Of a stretch of 64,000 bases of DNA, positions 26,073 through 39,670 are shown piece by piece. Location: positions 12,691,235-12,755,234 of the forward strand of contig JACAXG010000007.1 in NCBI GenBank assembly GCA_018881555.1. The letters are read 5' to 3'. Under the pieces are notes generated by a model. The model saw only the letters and a list, made by a program, of their open reading frames with translations, did not search any database and had not been told where the DNA came from. The stretch comes from Amblyornis subalaris. Lineage: Eukaryota > Chordata > Aves > Passeriformes > Ptilonorhynchidae. A program made the translations under genes and the position numbers. Within the stretch, counting starts at the first letter, position 1; each line of letters starts with the position of its first letter.

Positions 26073-26132
26073 GCTGCTGAGAGCTGCAATCTGAACGACC
26101 AGCCCGCTTTAAGAATTGCAGCTCTCAGCAGC
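26073..26132. repeat. Perfect inverted repeat, 18-bp arms, 24-nt loop
   Basis: The arm GCTGCTGAGAGCTGCAAT at 26073-26090 is the exact reverse complement of ATTGCAGCTCTCAGCAGC at 26115-26132. The spacer is 24 nt. Pairing stops at both ends of the arms. A transcript of either strand could fold into a stable hairpin. No flanking target duplication or known element was recognised. Confidence 0.85.
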
Positions 26133-29100
26133 AAGCCTGGGGCAAGCAGGGCCACAGCATCTCTTCACATGGCCCCTCTCAAAAGGCCCTCTTTGGCTGC
26201 AGACCAAGAGATGTTTTGCTGCTTTGACCCACTAAATGCCACCACAATCAGCTGGGTCTATTTTCCAGGGCTAGTGCAGAGAGCAGCTCTAGCCAGGCCC
26301 CCTCCAGGTACCACTCAGCTGGATCGGCCTGATATCAGACTGAGCTCCTGAGCCNAGTGGGGCTCGCAAGGGTCAGGCTACCAATTGTATGCTGCTTCCA
26401 CCTCTTGCTAAGTCTTTAGGGTTCAAGCCTGACCGTGGGAAGGCACTTTCTGGATCTGGAATCATTCAGTTAGGCTGTTTTTTTCTTGTAGAAGGACCCT
26501 GAGAGGGGGTATCAGAATATTTAAAAAGCGGGAGCAGATCTTGAACTAGATCCATGTTTTTATGGGAAGTTAGTGGAAAGAGAAGATCCAGTGTGCCCTG
26601 TTCAGTAAAATCTCAGCAGAGTACTGAAATGGATGTTGTTTTTAATGGCTCTATAGCTGGGGATAATTCCCTTTTCTTTGTCAGCTTTTTTCTCCGAGTA
26701 TTTTCTCTGATTTGTTTCATTTGTGAGCTTTCCAGGGAAGATCTTTGGCCATGTGTTATACAAAGGCACCTTGAACTCTAGTTGCTATGGGGACACAAAA
26801 AAGCACTTTCTAAGTGGCATATGGAATTTGAAAAATGAGGTATTTGGTCATAAGCATCCATTTCTTTCTTCTGGTTTTTGCAGTACCTGAATTCATCTAG
26901 CTACAACCATCCTGCTTGCAGAGGGAGAGCAGGCGGTGAGCTGGCTGAACTGATGTCTCTGGACATTGGCTAAGACCAGCAGTGCTAAGGGCAGGGTCTG
27001 GCCCAGAGGGAGGACAGCATTTACTTCCCACAGACTACTAAGCAAGTAAACCCCAGCCTGGGTAAATGTCTGGCTAAATGCTTTTGTTTTAGCTGTTCAT
27101 TTGATTATTCCTGTTGGCCTTAAACGCTTAAAATCTGTGACCATCCATTTTTGCTACATAAAGTCACGTAACTGTCACCCTGGCAGCTCCACCGAAGCCC
27201 CACGGAGCCTGATCCAGAAGATTTCTCAGAGCATACCTAATGCCTCTATAGCACATTGCATATAATGCCTGCACGCATTGCCCTTTAAAAAAGTTCCAGA
27301 ATTTTGCTTTTCTTGCCCAGGGTATGGCAAACAGGATAGTCCTGCCCATATGTTGGTTCCTGGGAGCAGTTAAGCTGCTGTGACCATGCCCAGATGTGAA
27401 ACTCCAGCCTGTGAGACTCTGCACTGCATCTTGAGTCACAAATTTACTTGCTTGCATTTTCATTAAAAACACTTATATAAATGCCTGAACTTGTTGAGGA
27501 ACAGAACGCTCCTCTCCCCCCATGCCTTTTTTTCCCACTAAAAAAAAAAAATTAAAAATCTCATACTTCAGCTATATTCTGATCAGGCAATAATGGACAA
27601 ATTTCTTAAGAGTCAGCATAGCTTTTCTTAATGGAGATTGATTCTTATTAGTGGTAAACAGAATATTATTTGTCATTTAGAGGTTAGTTTATGTCACTAG
27701 CAGATTAACCTTTCAATATTGCTTCTGAAACAGTCTGCAACTGAAAGCAACTCTGGAAATTTAGACAAGCAAAAAGCATCAGAAAATAAAAACAAGCAAG
27801 CATGCAACATTTAGATGTATATTTTAATATTTTTGCTACATTGTTTTCCCTTTGCACTTCCAAAACAAAAAAAAAGGGAGAAAAAGGAAAAGCCAGCCTG
27901 GTGCATTTCCATATTCCATGTAGCCTGCTGCAGAGAGCATAATTAATTTTAATCTTTCTGTGTGAATTTGCATTTAAATTAATGTGCGTGGGCAAAGGAA
28001 GGGAAAGGGAATGAGGCTCACCTTTTCTTTCACTAATAACAACCGCGGACCAGAATACAGAGAAACAAGAAAATAGATACCCTGACAAGCCTGGGGCTCG
28101 AAGGAACTTTCCCCTAGGGGCTTGCCCTTCCTCAGTGCAAGGAGGTGAGGAGGTGCTGAGGGCGTGNTGCTATGCAAGGCTGGCCAGGACAGCAGTGTGA
28201 CCCCCACGGGGCAGCGTCACTGCAGGGCTGGCCCCCTCGCCCGGCCCTCGCTGCCGCCCTGACACAGTCACACGCAGTGGGTGGTCAGTGCAGCTGGACT
28301 CTGCCTAATAGGCCCAGGGAGTCTTCTGACTAGGGACCCCCAGGGAGGGCCGTGTCTGTCATCCGTGCACCGTAACAGCGCTGAGTTTGCTTCGCATTCG
28401 CAGGCAGTTGTGTTCTGGCTCTGAAATGCCAGCCCAAATTAAAAGAGAGATGAGTAATTTATGACAAGTGAGGATCTGTATTCCGGTAGTTATCTTTGCC
28501 TTTGATTCTCCCGTCTCCACAATTCTGGAAANGGTAACAAAGATAATTGTTCAGATATCAGGGGGTTGTGAGAACTCGAGCAGGATTCTCTTCCTAAATA
28601 GAAGGTCTATCAGTGAAGCCTTCACACAAACAGCAACACAAGCCTGAGAAACTGCACATTAACGAACATACATTTGCCAAACTAAATATGTGNTTCAGGG
28701 ACAAAAAATATCCCTCCTTCTCTATCTGCCTGTCCATATTCTAACGTGGGATTTTTAAAAATGCTGCTTAATATTTGGTGATCTATGGAATCGGTTGCTA
28801 TCTCAACCCATAACTGCTCAACTGTCTTTACTACTTTGAAGCAGGCAGCCCAGACTAGGTTTTTGGTGACAGCAATCATGGTCTCAGGAAACACAAGCAG
28901 TAAGACATAAAGGCCTGTTTTAAAATGTTGTTTCTTTCAAAACCTTTGCTCATGCTCATCCCGTGCCAGCTTCTGAGAGAACAAGCCGTGCTGTGCCTCG
29001 CAGTGTCGCAGATATGCTGTGCTTCAGGACACTGATAACACAGGTCACTGCTTCCTCACTTCAGAAAGCTCTAGCGTGGGTACTGCGGCAATCAGCACCA

Positions 29101-29725
29101 CTGCTGAGCACGTTTAGGTAGCAGGTCTCCACAGAGCTGCAAGAGGGACAGAGGGCAGAGGACTGGCGAGGCTGCTGTTTCAACCCAGTGCTGTTTGCAG
29201 GCTGCCTGAATGCAGTACGGTGCCAATACATGTTACAGCAGGGCTGGGGCCCTGCTGATTTTATGTTCCAGCATCAGAAAGTGCGTGGTGGTCCAACAAT
29301 CACAGCTGATACAGNGAAGATGGCTCAAAAGCTCATTTGTGCCTCCCCCTCTGATGTACTGGGCAGAGTCCTACCGCAGGCTGTAGCTGTTTCTTTAAAA
29401 GCATTCCACAGTCAATTAGCTAATAAAGTATGCTAATTAAGTATAATATTCTTTCAATATTTGACTATCCAGGGNATAGCGCTCTCTCCAGCCACTAAGC
29501 TAATCAGGATGTGTTCCCCCACTGACCCCCAAAGCAATGTGGGTTTTGTATCTAATGGCCACACCGATGCCATCAACAATTAACTGAACACATTTGAGCT
29601 GACATGATTTCATCCTCAGTACAAATTAACTTCTCATAAATTCATTGGTAAATTCACCACACTGAAAATTAATCCCCACTAAGAGCAGGGCTAAATTGTT
29701 ATTTCTCCAGAAGCAATGAGGAAAA

Positions 29726-29783
29726 GGCAGCAGAGATCTGCCCTGCTCTGGCAGCAGAGATCTGCCCTGCTCTGGCAGCAGAT
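29726..29783 (+). repeat. 24-bp tandem repeat, about 2.4 copies
   Basis: The unit GGCAGCAGAGATCTGCCCTG plus CTCT occurs twice identically (29726-29749, 29750-29773) and starts a third time. Identical copies suggest a recent duplication. Confidence 0.92.
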
Positions 29784-29920
29784 CAGACACTAGCATGCGA
29801 GCCAGAGGCTGTCATGTTCCCATGTCCTTCCTGGGAGAAGTTTATTAGGACTGGTTTAATTTCCCCATCCCACAACCTTACTTAGATTGAGCAAAGGCTT
29901 CTGTGCCTGTGAAACAGCAC

Positions 29921-30270
29921 TATGAGGCTTGGGGGCACCTTTTCACTCTACAATTCCCTGAAAGGAGGTTGTAGCGAGATGGAGGTCGGGCTCTTTTCCC
30001 AGGCAACCAGTGGTAGGATGAGAGAACATAGCCTGAAGCTGATGGCCAGGGGAGGTTCAGGGTGGACATCAGGAGGAATTTCTTCATGGAAAGGGTTGTC
30101 AAACATTGGAATGAGCTACTCAGGAAGATGGTGGAGTCACCGTCCCTGGAGGAGTTCAAGAAAAAAACGGATGTGGCATTTAGTGCTATGGTCTAGTTGA
30201 CAATGTGGTGATCTGTCAAAGGTTGGACTTGATGATCTCAGAGATCGTTTCCAAACTAAATGATTCTGTG
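29921..30270 (+). mobile_element. CR1 LINE 3'-end fragment, about 350 bp
   Basis: This is the best preserved repeat in the window. Recognisable blocks in order are CTACAATTCCCTGAAAGGAG, GTTGTAGCGAGATGG, AATTTCTTCATGG, AAAGGGTTGTCAAACATTGG, TGGAGTCACCGTCCCTGGAG and GGTTGGACTTGATGATCTCA, ending AAATGATTCTGTG. These match the terminal part of the CR1 reverse transcriptase region and the 3' untranslated tail. It is 5'-truncated and non-functional, and it lies antisense to TECRL. Confidence 0.92.
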
Positions 30271-32554
30271 AGAGCGCAGGACCCACCATCCCAAGCTCTC
30301 CCAGCAGGAAATGAGCCCAGGTAGGCTGTCTGCACATCAACCGTGAGGCAGCCACATAGAGAGAAGTGTAACGTGCTTAAAGCCCAGCAGCAAAGTGCTT
30401 TTCACAGCTTTACAGACACAACCCAAGAGGAACCTGATTATGGTGGTACTGCTTNGTGAGTATTCATTCTCATCTTTGAGGGATGATGTTTCATCCCAAT
30501 CTATANGGCAGACCCTTCATGGCCTTTGAACACGTCTACTGCTTTCCCTCTGAAAATGTTATAGACACAGCTCATCTGAACTGTTTGTGCACTCTGAACT
30601 TGCAGTCTAATGGCAGAAATAAAAAAATATTGCCTTCCATTAGCATGTATTTAAACCAGAGCAACATACGTTGTTCCAGTATAACTCACACATCATTTAT
30701 TTCAGTGGTGAATAATTTTCAACAGCAAATATATTCAATATCATTGTGACTTGGGGACAATTTAGAAAGAGGCAGAACTCTGCTACATTATTTTTACTGA
30801 GAATCATTTGTTCACATTCTTGTCTTTGATGCATTGCTTTCATTAACTTGAAACAGTTGCAAATACCAAATTTTGTTTGAAAGCCTTCTTATTTTGGTTG
30901 TTCTTAGGGTTTCTTTTTCCCCATGCCCAAATAGGAAAATAAATAAATAAACAGGCTACAGATATGAGCAAGAGCTCGTGTGTAAGCAAATGCAAAACAA
31001 ACCANTATGACAGGGTGACGTCCTTGACATCCTTGACATGGATGACAGGTCTGAACAGCCTCCCTTGCTCTTGTGCTCACCTGACTTTACCCCTGGAATT
31101 GCAGCTACTTGTTATGTCACAGCTCTTGGCCCTGTGGAAGCCAGGGACTACAGAAGCACTTCCAGGGAATCCATGAGGCAGAGAAGACTTGGGGGAAAAT
31201 ATGAACTTAGAAGCTGCAGCTGCTGCCTCTTCTCTAACCCCTTCTCTGCCACTTCCCTGTTCAGCTGGGATGACACCANGGGTCTTGTCATTTATCTCTC
31301 ATGTTCTCACAGGTATTTCAAGAAGGAGATAGGTTCCTCTCACTCTGGCAAGGGAGATTCACTTCCTCTTCTGTTATCCTGTGACTGCTGGCTGTCTTTC
31401 ACAGGAAGTCCTGGGACATTTCATACAGACCCATTACAAGCAACTCTTCATAAGAGAAGCTGTTGGACCTTTCAGTAAGGCCACCTGCCAGCTCAGGAGT
31501 TCGAAAGCACAGGGACTCCTATGTAAAACCTGATGTAGATGCACAGCACATTTAAAGCCTGAGGTGATCTTGACCCTGCCATAATCAACAGACACCTGTC
31601 TTATTAATGGATATGAGATTCTTTTCACACTAATGAAGGCCCACTGGGGCTTTTAGCATCTTAGTTCCCTGAATGAACATTAGGCCCACATGAATCTGCA
31701 GGTGAACACCAAGTTGACACTGGAAGTCAATCTGTTCTTCAGACAAAAAGCCTGAGTTTAAATTGATGTAGGAGCAGTTTAAAACCCAAAACTACTTTGG
31801 CATCTTCTATCAACTGTTCAGTAGGCTTAAATTCCTCATTTTCCCTGAGACTGGATATTCTCTAGGGCCTACATTACTTCTATAGGGCCTTCTACTGTTA
31901 TTTTCTCAGTTGAGCCATAGGCACTAATATAAGTCACATTGTAAATAATAACAGGCAATTCTGGCAAATAAATTTTGATGTTTTTCATCTAGATCTGTCA
32001 ATTAAATCTACTGCAAAGACAAGAAAAGCAAAGAATCTAGCTCTGAAATTTCCCTTTCTTAATGAGGCATTTAAATAGCATCTCACATTTGTTCCCCAAT
32101 TGTTTACATAGGATGTCATTTGTGATGCATTGTTAGAGCACTGTAAATCTCAGCTGGGAACAACATCCCAGAGAGCAGAGAGGGACAGTTCTGCTTCAAG
32201 CTACATCTCAATAGATTTGCTGCCTTTTCTTTTATTATGTTACTCATCTGAAATGATATCTGTAATCCTGCTAATGAAATGCAATAACATCAGATGAGGC
32301 AGCTGTCAAAAAAAAAAAAAAGAAAAATAATGTGAATTTTCATTAAAGTTTTTGAGTTTATCTTCACTTTTTCCATTGCTGATTTAAATATTGCTGGTTT
32401 TCTGAAGGTCGTTTTATTTCTATAAGGATTTAATGGATAGCCTGGCTTTTGTGTTTTAGACACCTTACTCCCTCTGGTTCAATAGGTCATTAAACATATA
32501 TTTAAGTCATTCTTTGTCCCAAGTGTTTCTTATGGGATCACAGCCAAAACAGAC

Positions 32555-32690
32555 AAAAGATCCCAAGGTGGATGAAAGGCAGGTTAATTATTCTTATTTT
32601 ATAGATGAGAAAATGAAGCTCAAAAGGCAGAAAGTATCTAGGACACAACTCATCCCAGTCAATAGCATGACTCCCATTGGTCAAGTCTTA
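32555..32690 (+). repeat. Ancient MIR-like fragment
   Basis: TTATTCTTATTTTATAGATG, AGAAAATGAAGCTCAAAAGG and the following AAAGTATCTAGGACACAACT resemble the MIR pattern TTATTCCCATTTTACAGATG AGGAAACTGAGGC. The order and spacing are right but divergence is high. Confidence 0.45.
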
Positions 32691-35600
32691 AAGACCTAAG
32701 TCTTAAGCATCACATTCATTTCAGTGTTAATCAGGAGACTTCAAAAGTCCCAGTGGGCCTTCTGGCTTTTATTATTATCTTTAGAAGACCAAAATGCTTT
32801 AAAAATCTGTCTCTAAAAGTCCTGCTTGCAAAGGTTCTGTGTGCCTTGCTCCTAAACCAGCTGGGTGAGCCAAACTTCCACCATAGTTTCCTCATTTAAT
32901 ACATAAAATATTTTTATATCCATATGTATATTTCAGAAAGCAAAATTTCATTGATATCTGATCAGATGCTTTTCAGACACTGCTTCAGTGTCTCTTTCTC
33001 CACAACTTATAATGAGATTCAAGTGCTCAGCAGAGAAATGAACAGCAGGTGCCTAGTCTGGTGCTCGCTCTCACTACTGTTATCTCAGCACCCCAGCTAG
33101 AAATGTACAAATGCAAAATCTGAGCCTTAGCAGTGTCAAGAGACACAGGAGTTAGGGCTTGAATGGGAGGATTATGACTACAGCTCAAGATGCACAAGAG
33201 CGTCTGTGAAGTGCACAGAACCTTCTGTATCCGATGGACTCCATGCATTGTCTGTCCCTTTTGAAAAATGGCCAGAATTGTTTTTCTGTAATTCCAACAC
33301 AGAATGGGGAACAGGGAGGAACGGGGAGTGTAGTGTCTAAAGTAAGTTTTCATTCACTTTGAAGATGAAAATCGAGGCTAACTCAGCTTGGCTTCTCCTT
33401 TCTTTTAAGTGTGNTAGGTCAATGATGCCACTCTCGTTTCCTGACTGGCTGTTACAAAGAAGTGCAAAAAATTCCCAGCTTTCACGGGAGGGCTTCAATT
33501 ATTTTGACAGCTAAGCCATAAATTCGAGTCACACAAATCTGTAGCAGCAGACAGACTCCCCTATTTTGTACGGAAAGATTTGCACAGATACGTCACAAAT
33601 AAGCTGAGAGGAGGGCACCCTCCTGATGCTTCTCCCTGTGCAGGACAGAAATGAAGCCTGCTGGACAGGCTGGTCTTGCAGCTGAAAAGCCCCATGCTNA
33701 GGCAAGAATTGCCCTTGTTCTGACAGGCACATGCTGCAGAGGCAGGAAGCAATTTACTCATGGATTAGATCTCTGGGAGCTGGGAAGGAAGATGGTAGCA
33801 ACCAGTTTGAGTTTTGTGGCAGGAGCTGTTGCTTGCTTTGTGCTTAGAGCTGGGAAGCAAAAGGTAAAGAATATCAGTATATACAAGCCTCACTGTGGCA
33901 GAAACAAGAAATTCAAGGAGTTTCTGATAAACTGAGTTGTATTGACAGGCACAGAGAAGTAAAAAGATCTTAGAATTGTGTCATTTGAGGGAAATGAAAT
34001 TCATCAGAAACTAGTGTTCTATTGATCTCTGCTGTGTGAGTAAGACAAAAGAAAAATAAATTATAAATATAAGANGGAATAAATACCATGTTTCCTCCTA
34101 ATCTAGCAATTTCCATTTACAAAGTCAACACAGATGAATGAGCAATTTACACTGATGAAATCACTGTACTTCTTAGTGCCCATTTGTAATAACTGCCCAT
34201 CCCCAGTGATTCGCCTTCATTGTGTAATTTCCAATTGAGTTGTTATGAATGCAGAGAGGGGAGAATTTATNGAAAACAATAGCTGGATGTGACTGCCAAC
34301 CCAATGTGTTCTGAGAATCTTTACTGGGGACGTAATGCTGGCCCTCTGAGCTCTGCAATCAGACGCCTGCACAGCAGGATATTGTCTGTCCTTTCAAAAA
34401 CTCCTTCATATATGGATTCTGGGCTAGTGTGAACTAGTTAGGACACAATCAGGGAGGAAGGAGTGAGGAAGGAGTTTGAGATCTAACAAAAGCCATAGAC
34501 TTTGTAGCTGCTTTTCTGTCCAGGGAGTGCATCCAGCTCAAGGCAATTCATGGTGGGATCAGATCANTGCCCTCTTTCAAAAATTTTGGCTTTCTCAAAG
34601 CCTGATCTCCTAANATAGGACAGAAGAAAGATCCCTCTGGAAGGCTCTGTGCCCTAGATATAACTTATTTGGGTCTCTTTGGTTTGTGAGACACATGGCT
34701 GATTGACAGGCCAAGACTATGAAGTCAACTTTGCTGAGCCATAAATAGCATAATTCAGCTTCCCCGAGTCCTCAGCAGATGTATTCATCAGGCACATGAG
34801 TCTCTCCAGGCATCAAAATTGACAGATTTCATTAACTTTCTGCAACCTGAGAATCCAGCTGTAAGAGAGAGTGTGGAGAAATCAGAGGAGCTGCAGGTTC
34901 TCAGCAAGACTGTGTTATCAGACAGTCCTGATTATACAGAGCCGGTAGGCAAGGCACTGGCTTAGCAGTCACCGCTCTCCCTGCTCCTGCTCTTAATGAC
35001 TAATCCCCACAGCATCCTGTCTCACCTCTCTGAGCCTTGCAGTTTAACATCGCAGCCAGCCTCCAGAAGGGAATTACGTGATGCAGTTGCAGTCATCCTT
35101 TCCAGCAACAGCTCGGCATCCCTCTCTCGTGTGTCAGCATAGGCCTGGCAAAGGACAGCTGTTCCTTACGCCCCTTGCTGTTGGAATCGTGATACTGGAT
35201 CTCAGATGTCANGAAAACTAGCAAAGCTGCAGATTCAGAGCGTGAAAACCCTTAGCAGACATTTTGGAAAGAAGAAAAGAAAGATGACCTCCTCCACTTA
35301 AGAATTAATTTTAGTACCTCGTGTGCCTTGAGCTGTGCTCGCAAAGCTGGCCTTGTGATTTCTAAGCAATGAGAGATTCTCCTCCTTGCTCTGTCAGCCT
35401 GTCAGCTTGACTTGCGCTGCTCTGTGTTTTGAAGATCTGCTTCAGGGTTCTGGGTGAACAAGAACCTGTTGGTTTTAAAATGCTGTTCCACCCCCCCAGC
35501 TGCTGAGCACTGCCTGGGCTGAGCGCTACTGACAGGCAACTGGGGGTAGAAGCGAGCTGAAGGCAGTGACAGGTCATTTTGGAAAGGAAAGGAGGGAGAA

Positions 35601-37127
35601 CACACAGAGGGAAAAGAATTGTGTGATATGGTACTTCTGCTTATGTTTGCCTTCTGAGACAGCACCTCCTTGAATTAAGTAATAAACATCTTATCCAAGC
35701 ACTTGGAATTCAGTGGGAATTTTTGACAGACTTGGTGAACTGGCATGTTAGAAGGGCCTGCACAGGAGCCTCTCTGATCTTGCTTTTGTGCAGGCAGTCA
35801 GATGGGGTGTGCTCTGACCAGGTGGTTTGCAGGGTGATGGAATCTGTGGGGCTGCCTGTTCTCCTGTGGCTTCTAGGGAACATGAAGGATGAGACCAGTA
35901 GGTAAAACCTAGCAGACGAATCCTAACACGCTGCCCTGCTGTAAGGAGGCTAAAAGAGAGGTTGATCCCACCACGAAGAAGGAATTGCACTGTCTTTTTC
36001 CTCATCCTCTCTCTGGAGAAAAGCAACAGAAAATATCTCAGCAGCATTCCTGGGAACATAGCTCCCAGGATCACTATAGAAATATCTGTAAGGAGCAGTT
36101 GTAAGATGGCATAGCAGGATTCTCAAGTTTCATATTGTTCAGAAATTATGCTGTTTATTCTTGAGTGCCATCTACTGACAATTTCTGTCTTAATTATTTG
36201 CTTTCATGAATATTGCTTCTTTTAAATGCCCTATATAACTTCTGTTAGATGTTCCTTATTCCTTGAGCACCTCATTCCCCTCTGCAGGCCAGGATACCCC
36301 CGACATGATGTTTTCAATTCTCTCTTCAACTTCCCTTTATTCTCCCACCCATTCACCAGGCTTCCTCCATTCCCTGCCTCCTCCTGTCAGAAGGTCATTT
36401 CTGGCCTGCCTACACTCCCCCTTCCAGCTTCAAAACATAGATCTAGTTAGGCTGTCCCCCTTCTGCAGGAAGTTGCCTCCACGAGTTTCTTACAATACTG
36501 GTGAGACCCTATTTCCCCCTCTCCTTTCTGTTCTTCTGCTTCTTTCAAGAGCTTTTTCAGCAACTTTCATGCAGTAACCTTGAAAATATTTAATGATCAC
36601 TGACTCCACTATATTACCTGTTCTAGAGGTATTTTATTTTAGTTATGTGATACTTGAATTAGCATTATTATTACAGTTTTTCATTTTCTATCTGTAAGAT
36701 TTCCTCCCCCAGCAGTCCAATACATTTTGCAAAGATAAAAATAAATTAAAGGTGAAAAGTTATTGCCAAGGACAAGAGCTTGGGAAGTTTAGCCTACAAG
36801 ATATTTCTTTCTCCATTGAAAATATAATCTGTATAGATAAAGAAAATGCCAGGTACCTAACTCATTATAAGCAACTGAGAAAATGGGTCAAGAGACTTCT
36901 TCCTTATACACTTAGTTTTTGGCTTGGTTCCATCTCTGCCAGCTAGCCAAAGGAATGAGGAAAATTCTAGTAAAGTCACCTAGCGCACGGCACCAATTTG
37001 ATTGAGGCTTCTTTACCCATGCTTTAGACAACCCAGCATGATGGCCAGTGATACTCAGCTGCCACTCAATTTCGGGCAGAAAACATCAAGCTGTNGAAGT
37101 GCAGACGTTTGTCCCCAACACACTTAC

Positions 37128-37385
37128 ATTGTGGAACTCCTTCCCAGAGGATTTTGCTGAGGTTGAAACTGTAAGCAGGTTTAAAAAGGATTAGACAGGT
37201 CCATGGTGGGCAGGTGTGATGTTTGCTATTAAGCGTGACAGCCTGGCTCTAACATCTGTTACAGAAAGCCCCTGCAGCGCTGATGGCTGGAGGGCTGCAG
37301 CAGGGAAACTGCTGTTCTGGGCTGACCCCAGCTGATGCTGCCCATCCCTCTCACGGGCAGTGGCTACAGCAACCAGGGGATGGTT
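37128..37385 (+). mobile_element. CR1-type LINE fragment, diverged
   Basis: The block GTGGAACTCCTTCCCAGAGG, followed by GTTGAAACTGTAAGCAGG and TTTAAAAAGGATTAGACAGG, TCCATGG, matches a widespread CR1 3' region (GTGGAACTCCTTGCCACAGG...GGATTAGAC...TTCATGG). The match is clear to about 37215. The remainder to 37385 (GGGCTGACC, CAGGGGATGG) fits only loosely, so that boundary is uncertain. Confidence 0.65.
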
Positions 37386-39014
37386 CAAAACAGCTTCAGT
37401 CTGGACAAAGCCTTTGAATTCCCTTGGAAATAGCAGTTTGTCTTAAATGGTTATTCTCCATTAAGATCCCTGAATCTCCAGTGATAAAACTGGGATTGCC
37501 CTGCTGAGCTCNATGCCACGGAAAGCACAGGGTTAGGCTTTGCTGGGGTTGTTTCAGTAGAGACAGTTTTGCTGAAGTGAGGGCTGAGGAGTATTTCAGT
37601 ATTTGTTCCTGAACTTCTAAATCCATATTCTGCCTTTTGTATAAACACAGATCCAAACTAACATTTGACTGACTTAGAAATTACTTAGCAGTATGATGGC
37701 AGGTGTCACTTGCATCTCATTTCTTTTATTTTAATGATTAACAGCCTGTGCTGCAATTCATAATTCAGTCTTTTTCCTCCTTTCTTGAATCAGGCAGCAA
37801 AACCTGATCAGTGACAGAGGTGACGCTTGTGAAATTGCTGCACAGGAGTTCCTCTCACTGAAGGGCTGACAAGACACCAGCTGAGGAGAAAGCTTAATTG
37901 CATGGGTGATCAAAGGAGAATGTATGAAGGCAGGGAGACTGTAAGGGGGTGTGCGTAGGAGTGTGTTTTAATGAGAGATTATAGGGGAACATGTGAGTCT
38001 GGCACACACAAAATGACAGAAATGAATGCATGAGCTAGTACAAAATAGCATGCTAACCAAAGGCATCCACAGATCAGCTTCAGCCCCTTCTCAGCCTTTG
38101 CCTAAGAGAACTGTATTCTATTAGCTGTCATCCTCCTAACTATACAAAGAGAAAAAAGTGAAGGTTTGATCTTTGCAACTGGGAAGGGAGGAGGAGGGGG
38201 GGAACCTCATGAGACAACAACATCCAGGCTGAACTGGAAAAGAGAGATCAAAGCAATGAGCTGAGATGAGAAGAAAGGACACAGGACACTGATATGGTGT
38301 ACTCCCGGGAATGGGAGGAATTGACGTAAAAAACTGAGAACTGAAAAAGCATTGAAGGCACTTGCCAGCCCTTCTATGTGCTGTAAAAGGCTGCACTGCC
38401 AGAGATTTGGCTCACAATGCGTGCCTTGCTTTCTTGTATGCTTAATGTCTTCCTTTATACTCAGCTCTACCTACATCACTGGGGGTACTTGAGGAGTAAG
38501 ATACCTCTTAACATCAAAACAGGTGCCATTAAAATGGCTTATACACACACTTGCATCATTTTAGCCTAAATCCATTAAAAACCTCATTACAGTTATATTG
38601 GCATAAACCTCTGTGCCAGTGTTCTTCAACTGATTTAAACTGCATCAATATAAATCCAGTTTCAATTGATTTAAGAGATTCTAGGCAGAAACACACTGCG
38701 TTTGACAAACTGATGGGAGGACATACCCTTATTGAAATATTAAAACTTATGCACTCCATCTTTTCATATTCAGCAGCGTGGCTTTTGAACTTTTGCCGTT
38801 TTGTATTTTACAAGCCCTTACAGGAAGGGAAAATAAGTAACTTTAGAGCAGTCAGGTTAACAGCCTTTCGCTTCATCAACTGAACCAGTGTGCAACTACA
38901 GATGCCTTAAGCTTTAGTGTTTTATAAAATCCTAAGGACAGAGGAGAAGCATAATGCTTGTTCTACTTACCCTGCTCTGAACTCAAGCATATTAGCGGCT
39001 GACAACCTTTTTGG

Positions 39015-39031
39015 TTTTTTTTTTTTTTTTT
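39015..39031. repeat. T homopolymer (17 T)
   Basis: This is an uninterrupted T run close to the reverse CR1 fragment at 39.1 kb. Confidence 0.9.
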
Positions 39032-39099
39032 GCAAAAGACATCTAACCTTTAGTTGAATACACCCTTTTTTGGTAAAAATAATGGAAGCTCAGCATCTA

Positions 39100-39295
39100 A
39101 GATGCCACCCACTAGACCGAGTTGCTCAGGGCCCCATCCAACCGGGCCTTGAACCCTTCCAGGGATAGAACATCCACAACTTCTCTGGGCATCCTGTGCC
39201 AGTGCTTTGCCACCCTCACCGNAAAGAATTTCTTCCCTATATCTAACCTAAGTCCAGATGTCATTTAATCACTCTGAGCTCAAGTTCCCCACTAC
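39100..39295 (-). mobile_element. CR1 LINE fragment, reverse orientation
   Basis: Reading the plus strand, GCCCCATCCAACCGGGCCTT, GAACCCTTCCAGGGATAGAA, CATCCACAACTTCTCTGGGC, TCCTGTGCCAGTGCTTTGCC and AAAGAATTTCTTCCCTATAT form the well-known reverse complement of the avian CR1 3' region. The extreme 3' tail is missing. It lies about 380 bp downstream of the 52-nt TECRL exon in gene direction, in sense orientation with the gene. Confidence 0.9.
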
Positions 39296-39670
39296 AGTAG
39301 TTTTTTGGTCTACATGGTCAGTTTACAGCCAGCTGGCAGCAGTCTAATGTTATTGAAGTTTACCCAATACAACNCTGGGAGAAAAAATGCAGTTATGGCC
39401 TTGAATTGATGCTGTGTAATGTTAAAAACAAGACAAAAACTACAGCCCCTCATTTGCTGGCAGTGATAAATTATGCAGTTCTCTCCCTCCAGTCTCTCCC
39501 AGCTGCAATAGCTACAGTAGAACCTTAGTTCAAACACTGTTCTCATTGAGCACTGGAGCTGTCAAGCCAGTCTCAGCTTTCATGGGAGGTTTCATGAAAA
39601 ATAAATTCGACAATTTCTCTAAGTGAAAGGCCTCTAACCATGCCTCCAGCCTGCTAGCCATAGTACTTAC

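Larger units (their letters stand above)
20256..39670 (-). other. TECRL: TECRL intron between exons 3 and 4 (19.4 kb)
   Basis: This is the largest complete intron in the window, running from GTAAGTA to GGAACAG on the minus strand. It contains CR1 fragments near 24.0, 30.1 and 37.2 kb on the plus strand and one near 39.2 kb on the minus strand. It also holds MIR-like tails at 20.7 and 32.6 kb, a run of 20 G at 23.27 kb, a perfect 18-bp hairpin at 26.1 kb, a small CpG-enriched patch at 28.2 kb and a 24-bp tandem repeat at 29.7 kb. No internal gene was recognised. Confidence 0.85.
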
